From: an uncultured Alistipes sp.
Lineage (GTDB): Bacteria; Bacteroidota; Bacteroidia; Bacteroidales; Rikenellaceae
Direction: 5' to 3'
NCBI GenBank assembly: GCA_910583985.1
Contig: CAJTYA010000006.1
Coordinates: 1-64,000, forward strand
DNA: 64,000 nucleotides
Part shown: in pieces, positions 59,316-64,000 of the stretch
How positions within the stretch are numbered: the stretch's first letter is position 1
Layout: every line of letters starts with the position of its first letter
Notes under the pieces: generated by a model
Seen by the model: the letters and a program-made list of their open reading frames with translations, nothing else
The model's database searches: none
What the model was told of the DNA's origin: nothing
Program-made: the position numbers and the translations under genes

Positions 59316-60050
59316 TTATTCCTGCGCGGCTTCGTCGGGTTCCTTCATGTTGTGGAACACGTTGACCACGTCTTCGTCCTCCTCGAACTTCTCGATCAGT
59401 TTTTCGATCGAGGTGCGCTGCTCTTCGGTCACCTCTTTGGTATCCATCGGGATGCGCTCGAACTCACCGCTGATGAGCTCGTAGCCGTGGTCCTCAATGT
59501 ACTTCTGGATCGAACCGTAGGCTTCGAACGGACCGTAGATGACGATCTCCTCGCCGTCGGCAAACACTTCGTCCACGCCGAGGTCGATCAGTTCGAGTTC
59601 CAGTTCGTCGGTGTCGATTCCGTCCTTGCGGGCGATCTTGAACACGCACTTGTGGTCGAACAGGAAAGCCAGCGAGCCCGACGTACCGAGCGAACCGCCC
59701 GCCTTGTTGAAATAGCTGCGGACGTTGGCCACCGTGCGGGTCGTGTTGTCCGTCGCGGTTTCGATCACCATGGCGATGCCGAAGGGGCCGTAGCCTTCGT
59801 AGACCATCTCTTTGTAATCGCCCATTTCCTTGGAAGTGGCGCGCTTGATGGCGCGTTCCACGTTCTCCTTGGGCATATTGGCGGCCTTGGCATTCTGGAT
59901 CAGCACCCGAAGATGGGTATTGCCCGCCGGATCGGGTCCGCCGGCCTTGACGGCGATGGCGATTTCCTTTCCCAGTTTGGTAAAAGTACGGGCCATGTTG
60001 CCCCATCTTTTCAGCTTTCGCGCCTTACGGTACTCAAATGCTCTTCCCAT
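59316..60050 (-). CDS. yebC: YebC/PmpR family protein (TACO1-like)
   Basis: 244 residues, typical length. MGRAFEYRKARKLKRWGNMARTFTKLGKEIAIAVKAGGPDPAGNTHLRVLIQNAKAANMPKENVERAIKRA is the strongly conserved first domain. YEGYGPFGIAMVIETATDNTTRTVANVRSYFNKAGGSLGTSGSLAFLF and an acidic C-terminus follow. Family members are described as transcription regulators and, more recently, as factors helping ribosomes at difficult sequences; which applies here cannot be told. Divergent from tsaC. Confidence 0.94.
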   Translation of the reverse strand: MGRAFEYRKARKLKRWGNMARTFTKLGKEIAIAVKAGGPDPAGNTHLRVLIQNAKAANMPKENVERAIKRATSKEMGDYKEMVYEGYGPFGIAMVIETATDNTTRTVANVRSYFNKAGGSLGTSGSLAFLFDHKCVFKIARKDGIDTDELELELIDLGVDEVFADGEEIVIYGPFEAYGSIQKYIEDHGYELISGEFERIPMDTKEVTEEQRTSIEKLIEKFEEDEDVVNVFHNMKEPDEAAQE

Positions 60051-60084
60051 GATATGTTCGTTTCGTTTTTGATTTCCAGTGTCG

Positions 60085-60131
60085 CAAAGCTAACCTCTTT
60101 TTTAAAAATAGGCAAAAAAAACTTACTTTTG
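60085..60131. promoter_or_regulatory. divergent promoters for yebC and tsaC
   Basis: Minus strand for yebC: TTTG (60113-60116), 20 bases, TAGCTTTG (60085-60092). Plus strand for tsaC: TACTTTTG (60124-60131), 23 bases before the ATG. Both -7 boxes match TAnnTTTG exactly. Confidence 0.65.
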
Positions 60132-60154
60132 TGCCGTTCCGAATCCGAGACACA

Positions 60155-60721
60155 ATGACCGAAGAACCGATCTACAAAGCGCTGGAGGTGCTGCGCCGGG
60201 GCGGCCTGATCCTCTATCCGACCGACACGGTGTGGGGCATAGGGTGCGATGCGACGAACCCCGAAGCCGTCGAACGCATATACCGGCTCAAGCAGAGCAC
60301 GGACAAGAAAAGCATGCTCGTGCTGCTGGACCACCTCGACAAGGTTTCGCTCTATATAAAGAAAGTGCCGGACATCGCATGGCAGCTCTACGAGGTAGCC
60401 GACAAGCCGCTGACGCTCGTGCTGCCGGGCGGATGCGCCGTGGCGGACAACCTGCTTCCCGACGAGGGCACGCTGGGCATCCGCATTCCGCAGCACGAAT
60501 TTTGCCAACGGTTGATCCACAAATTGAACCGGCCGCTCGTATCGACCTCGGCCAACCTGTCGGGCCGGCCCGCTCCCGCGACATTCGCCGAAATTTCGAG
60601 GGAAATCGTCGACGGCGTCGATTGGGTGGCCGATCCCTCCTGCGAAGGGACGCCCACACGCAAAGCCTCTTCGATCGTCCGCGTCGGCCTCGGCGGCGAA
60701 GTGACGATACTCAGACCGTAA
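60155..60721 (+). CDS. tsaC: L-threonylcarbamoyladenylate synthase (TsaC/Sua5/YciO-type)
   Basis: 188 residues from MTEEPIYKALEVL; a GTG start 24 bases upstream overlaps the -7 box. Makes the activated precursor for the t6A modification of ANN-reading tRNAs. GGLILYPTDTVWGIGCDATNPEAVERIYRLKQ is the family signature; KKSMLVLL, PLTLVLPG, TLGIRIPQHEFCQRLI and PLVSTSANLSGRP follow in order. Short form without a Sua5 C-terminal domain. The thioesterase gene starts 10 bases later. Confidence 0.92.
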   Translation: MTEEPIYKALEVLRRGGLILYPTDTVWGIGCDATNPEAVERIYRLKQSTDKKSMLVLLDHLDKVSLYIKKVPDIAWQLYEVADKPLTLVLPGGCAVADNLLPDEGTLGIRIPQHEFCQRLIHKLNRPLVSTSANLSGRPAPATFAEISREIVDGVDWVADPSCEGTPTRKASSIVRVGLGGEVTILRP

Positions 60722-60731
60722 ACCGCAAGGC

Positions 60732-61148
60732 ATGACCGAAACGAACATACAGATGCGCTTCGCCGACATCGACATACTGGGCCACGTGAACAACGTGAAC
60801 CAGCAGCACTACTTCGATCTGGGCAAAAGCGACTTTTTCGCACGGGTGCTGCATCTGGGGTCCCGATGGCAGAGAGAAGGGCTGATTATGGTGTCGACGC
60901 GAACCGATTACAAGGCGCAGATATTCATGGACTCGTCGGTCTGCGTGACCACCCGGCCCGTCGAAATCGGCAACAAAAGTTTCCGGCTGTTCCAGCAGAT
61001 TCTCGACACCGAAACACGGGAGGTCAAAACCGAATGCACGACGGTGCTCGTCGCCTTCGACTTCGAAGCCCAACGATCCGTCGAACTCCCGGCCTCGTGG
61101 CGGGAAAAGCTCTCGGAGCATCTCGAAGGGGAAGGGGAGAGCCGATAG
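60732..61148 (+). CDS. hot-dog acyl-CoA thioesterase (YbgC/FadM-like)
   Basis: 138 residues. MRFADIDILGHVNNVNQQHYFDLGKSDFF contains the 4HBT active-site pattern D-x-x-G-H-V-N-N, followed by TRTDYKAQIFMDSSVCVTTRPVEIGNKSFRLFQQI, typical of hot-dog fold thioesterases. Hydrolyses an acyl-CoA of unknown chain length in the cytoplasm. Co-transcribed with tsaC. Confidence 0.9.
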   Translation: MTETNIQMRFADIDILGHVNNVNQQHYFDLGKSDFFARVLHLGSRWQREGLIMVSTRTDYKAQIFMDSSVCVTTRPVEIGNKSFRLFQQILDTETREVKTECTTVLVAFDFEAQRSVELPASWREKLSEHLEGEGESR

Positions 61149-61760
61149 TACCCTGTCGTCTCGAAGGCCGAATGCCGCGAAGCGGAAACATCGGTCGGCT
61201 CTCTCCCCGGTTTTGCCGCCGCTCCGGGCCGCAGTTTCCGAGGCAGGCATCGCGGGCATCGGCGCTCTCTTTCGCCGCCGGGCCGAAACCATCCGTTCCC
61301 GTACCCCTGAAAAAACATCCGAAAAACCGGACGTGCCGGTCCTCGCCTTTCGGGCGCTTTGCATCCCACCTTTAGCCATCATATACTGCGACGGGAAGAC
61401 ATTTCCGTCTGCCATTTTCGAATCCGTACACCTCGCGACGGAGAGCCGAATACTCGGCCCCGATTCCGGCGGAAGGACAGGGGCATCGTCCTGAAAACAA
61501 GGCCGCACAAACTTTCCGTCGGTACATCGAAACAGGGAATCGCTCGACTTCCCGCTGCCGACTGGCAGCAACACGCAAGTCTTCAGTCCTCCTTCGACCG
61601 AAACCGTCGAAGAAAACGGGGAGCGGCGGCCGCACGAAACAGGAAGAAACCCCTCGGACGACCCGCTATTTTCGGAAGCGTTCGGGAAAGCGTCTGAAAT
61701 AGAATCCCGCAAAAACGAGCCGAAGGCCTTCATCTTTCGCGAATGCCTCCGAACGATACG
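61149..61760. other. gene-free spacer
   Basis: About 600 bases between convergent operons, GC-rich, with scattered short inverted repeats. No frame with family resemblance on either strand and no obvious terminator directly after the thioesterase gene. Confidence 0.5.
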
Positions 61761-61791
61761 GAAAACGCCCGGCCGTTTTCACAAGCCGGGC
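61761..61791 (-). terminator. intrinsic terminator of the decarboxylase gene
   Basis: Perfect 7-pair GC-rich stem (61767-61773 with 61785-61791), then GTTTTC on the minus strand, 43 bases after the stop. Confidence 0.72.
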
Positions 61792-61833
61792 ATTTCGTTG
61801 CTCTCGCTTTCTCCGCTTCGCGGGACAGCTGGA

Positions 61834-63225
61834 TCAATAACCCAGAATCCGCATCATCGACCGATAGCTCTGCTCCTTGGCGAAGAGGCGGGTGTAATAT
61901 TCGTTGTCGCCCTTGTCCCGGTCGATGATGATGTGCTTGGGAGCGGGAATCAGACAGTGCTGGATGCCTCCGTAGCCGCCGACCGATTCCTGATAGGCTC
62001 CGGTATGGAAAAAGCCGATGTACTGCGGCGTGTCACCGAGCTTGGGCAGGAAGATCGCGTTGGAGTGCGACTCGCCGTTGTAGTAGTCCTCGCTGTCGCA
62101 GGTGAGACCGCCGAGGAAAACACGCTGATACTCCTTGTCCCAATTGTTGATGGCCAGCAGGATATAACGTTGGTTGATGCCCCAGATGTCGGGCAGCGTC
62201 GTCATGAAGGAGCTGTCGATCATGTACCAGCTTTCGCGGTCGTTCTGCTGCTTCTGGTTGATGATGGAGAAAAGCGTCGCGCCGCTTTCGCCCACGGTGA
62301 ACGATCCGAATTCGGTGAATATGTTCGGCTCGTCGATTCCCGCCTGATTGCAGACGTTCTTGATCTGCGCGACGATCTCCTCGGTAATATATTCGTAGTC
62401 GTAATCGAAAGCCAGCGAATTCTTGATGGGGAAGCCTCCCCCGATGTTGAGCGAATCGAGCTCCGGACAGATCTTTTTCAGCTCGCAGTAGACGCTCAGA
62501 CACTTGTTCAGCTCGTTCCAATAGTAAGCCGTATCCTTGATGCCGGTATTGATGAAGAAATGCAGCATCTTGAGCTGGAATTTCTTGTTGTTCTTGATCT
62601 TGGTCCTGTAATACTCGACGATGTCGTTGTAACGGATGCCCAGACGCGAAGTGTAGAAATCGAATTTGGGCTCTTCCTCCGAAGCGATGCGGATGCCTAT
62701 TTTGCAACGCTTGTCGATCGCGCCGTCGAGCAGGGAGAGTTCTTCCTTGTTGTCGATGATGGGAATCGTGTTCTCGAATCCGTTATTGACGAGCGAAGCG
62801 ATGTTCTCCACGTACTGCGGACGCTTGAAACCGTTGCAGATGATGTAGATGCTCTTGTCGATGATCCCTCCGTCGTACAACGAATTGATGATGTGGATGT
62901 CGTAGGCCGAGGAGGTTTCGAGGTTGATCTCGTTTTTGAGCGCCTCCTCCAGCACGAACGAAAAATGCGAACTTTTGGTACAGTAGCAATAGTTGTAGTT
63001 GCCCTTGTAGTCCACCTTCGCCATCGCCACGTTGAAGAGCCGCTTGGCCCGCTGTATCTGCGAGGTGATCTTCGGCAGATAGGTGATCTTCAACGGAGTG
63101 CCGTACTGTTTGATGACATCCATCAGCGGCACTTCATGGAAATTCAACTCGTTGTCCACGACCGAAAACTCGTCCTGTGGAAATTCGAACGTCTGTTCGA
63201 TCAAATCGATGTACTTGTTTTTCAT
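61834..63225 (-). CDS. fold-III PLP-dependent decarboxylase, arginine-decarboxylase-like
   Basis: 463 residues. NYNYCYCTKSSHFSFVLEEAL places the PLP-binding Lys at position 84 of an alanine-racemase-type barrel. LGIRYNDIVEYY, LKMLHFFINTGIKD, LNIGGGFPIKN (phosphate-binding Gly-rich loop) and EFGSFTVGESGATLFSI follow; the C-terminal half has CDSEDYYNGE, the site of the partner-chain Cys-Asp pair, and GFFHTGAYQES. This matches the single-domain arginine-decarboxylase-like proteins of Bacteroidota, shorter than E. coli SpeA. Likely role: agmatine formation for polyamines. Other basic amino-acid substrates cannot be excluded. Confidence 0.85.
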   Translation of the reverse strand: MKNKYIDLIEQTFEFPQDEFSVVDNELNFHEVPLMDVIKQYGTPLKITYLPKITSQIQRAKRLFNVAMAKVDYKGNYNYCYCTKSSHFSFVLEEALKNEINLETSSAYDIHIINSLYDGGIIDKSIYIICNGFKRPQYVENIASLVNNGFENTIPIIDNKEELSLLDGAIDKRCKIGIRIASEEEPKFDFYTSRLGIRYNDIVEYYRTKIKNNKKFQLKMLHFFINTGIKDTAYYWNELNKCLSVYCELKKICPELDSLNIGGGFPIKNSLAFDYDYEYITEEIVAQIKNVCNQAGIDEPNIFTEFGSFTVGESGATLFSIINQKQQNDRESWYMIDSSFMTTLPDIWGINQRYILLAINNWDKEYQRVFLGGLTCDSEDYYNGESHSNAIFLPKLGDTPQYIGFFHTGAYQESVGGYGGIQHCLIPAPKHIIIDRDKGDNEYYTRLFAKEQSYRSMMRILGY

Positions 63226-63440
63226 TCTGCTTTCGGATTAAAAATCGCTTATCCGTCTTCGCTACATCGCATCAATCCTGCCGAAGTAGCCGAGCCGGAT
63301 CGGCCCGGCAACGGAAATGCAAAGAAGGCGATTCTTCCGGAGAAAAACAACCCGACGGGACTTTATTTCGCCCCGCGACGCGTTTCCGTGCGGGAAATAC
63401 GGCCCGGAGCCCATTCCGACACGATTTTTGAGCGGACGTT

Positions 63441-63471
63441 TTGTTACTCTTACGAAAAAAGAATACCTTTG
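63441..63471 (+). promoter_or_regulatory. promoter of the HU-like gene
   Basis: TTG (63441-63443, preceded by TT), 20 bases, TACCTTTG (63464-63471), 28 bases before the ATG. Confidence 0.68.
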
Positions 63472-63499
63472 AAAACGAATTTACAAACGGTTGGAAGTT

Positions 63500-64000
63500 A
63501 TGGTGGATAAGATTGTCGCCGATTACATGCGAAGCAACAAACGGCTGGTCGTTCCCCAGTTCGGGGCGTTCATCCGCAAAGATACGGACGGGAAGATCGT
63601 ATTCGTCCCGTTTCTCAAAAAAGACGACGGGGTCCTCGTCGAGCGCGTGGCGAACGTATGCGGACTCGCTCCGGAGGAAGCCCGCAAAGCCGTCGACGAC
63701 TATGTGGCCGGCATGAAAGCCGGTATCGCCGTCCGAGGCTCGTTCCTCGTCGAAGGGGTGGGGCGGCTCGTAGCCGACAGCGAGGGCGCGTATCGGCTGG
63801 AGGACGATACGCAGACCGCACCCCGACCGACGTCCGCACCGGCGGACGCACCGGGACCGGCAGCAGGTTCCACACTCTCGCCGTCGGCAGGAACCGGCAC
63901 CGGACAGACCTCCGTCCGTCGGCAGGAACCGGCGGAGGCAGCCTTTGCCAAGGTCCTCTCCGGAGCAGAAGTTCGGAGAAAACCGGAGCCGGCCGCGATG
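63500..64000 (+). CDS. HU-like (CCDC81-type) domain protein, 5' part
   Basis: 167 codons, open at the right edge. The N-terminus MVDKIVADYMRSNKRLVVPQFGAFIRKD, followed by KKDDGVLVERVANVCGLAPEEARKAVDDYVAGMKAGI and FLVEGVGRLVAD, resembles the HU-fold domain found at the start of Bacteroidota HU-CCDC81/SPOR proteins, in which a nucleoid-protein fold is reused. After about residue 100 the chain is Pro/Ala/Thr rich and disordered. A C-terminal SPOR or membrane domain may lie outside the window. ATG 63500 follows a strong promoter box. Confidence 0.7.
   Translation, partial: MVDKIVADYMRSNKRLVVPQFGAFIRKDTDGKIVFVPFLKKDDGVLVERVANVCGLAPEEARKAVDDYVAGMKAGIAVRGSFLVEGVGRLVADSEGAYRLEDDTQTAPRPTSAPADAPGPAAGSTLSPSAGTGTGQTSVRRQEPAEAAFAKVLSGAEVRRKPEPAAM

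Noticed and set aside
1..64000. CRISPR array, rRNA operon or intact insertion sequence
   Set aside because: No regularly spaced repeats, no rRNA signatures and no intact transposase were seen; the only tRNA found is tRNA-Phe.

Overview
The window looks like the chromosome of a Bacteroidales bacterium. GC is high for the phylum (high 50s by eye), so an Alistipes/Rikenellaceae-like genome is my best guess; genus is inference. Supporting signs: many start regions carry the Bacteroidota promoter box TAnnTTTG, often with TTG/TTTG about 17-21 bases upstream. There are fimbrillin-family lipoproteins, a nadK-uppS-bamA-ompH-ompH cluster, DUF349, and an RND system with two permeases. Shine-Dalgarno sequences are weak, and the one tRNA does not encode its CCA end.

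Layout. 1-3.7 kb: an accessory envelope unit (end of a possible beta-propeller gene, a membrane thiol protein with CPQC, a signal peptidase I, a transglutaminase-like lipoprotein). 3.7-12.7 kb, minus strand: tolC-type channel, adaptor and two different RND permeases. 13.4-15.5 kb: two fimbrillin-like lipoproteins. 15.5-16.1 kb: strong inverted repeats and a broken mobilization relaxase, next to tRNA-Phe(GAA). 16.6-23.7 kb: nadE-rseC-rnfBCDGEA, then an Omp85-type protein. 26.2-28 kb: purE diverging from hpt-queE. 28.9-33.3 kb: aroQ-pyk diverging from thiL, then thiD-divIC. 34.1-38.8 kb, minus strand: fluC-pta-ackA and ptb-buk. 39.2-44.8 kb: DUF349-pyrG-yidC. 45.3-45.7 kb: a broken tyrosine recombinase. 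45.8-48.2 kb: an alpha/beta hydrolase diverging from a Gfo/Idh/MocA oxidoreductase, with a diverged tandem repeat between them. 49.2-54.6 kb, minus strand: nadK-uppS-bamA-ompH-ompH. 54.6-58.1 kb: pdxJ-cca-ndh. 58.2-61.1 kb: an AT-rich orphan, yebC and tsaC-thioesterase. 61.8-64 kb: an arginine-decarboxylase-like enzyme and the start of an HU-like gene.

How it fits together. The metabolism is that of an anaerobic fermenter that conserves energy at the membrane. Rnf couples ferredoxin and NAD and is transcribed behind an NAD synthase; an NDH-2-type enzyme is also present. Pta-AckA and Ptb-Buk make ATP from acyl-CoA, and pyruvate kinase is encoded nearby. Envelope building is well represented (BamA, two Skp-like chaperones, UppS, YidC, TolC/RND, Omp85). 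Most of the window is housekeeping.

The most unusual content: two mobile-element remnants too broken to show as intact genes; a NAD synthase whose glutaminase domain has Gly where the catalytic Cys is expected; a duplicated promoter-bearing repeat; and long GC-rich, hairpin-dense spacers without recognisable genes. I did not find a clear new defence or biosynthetic system. The best candidate for something undescribed is the left-edge envelope unit, which continues outside the window.
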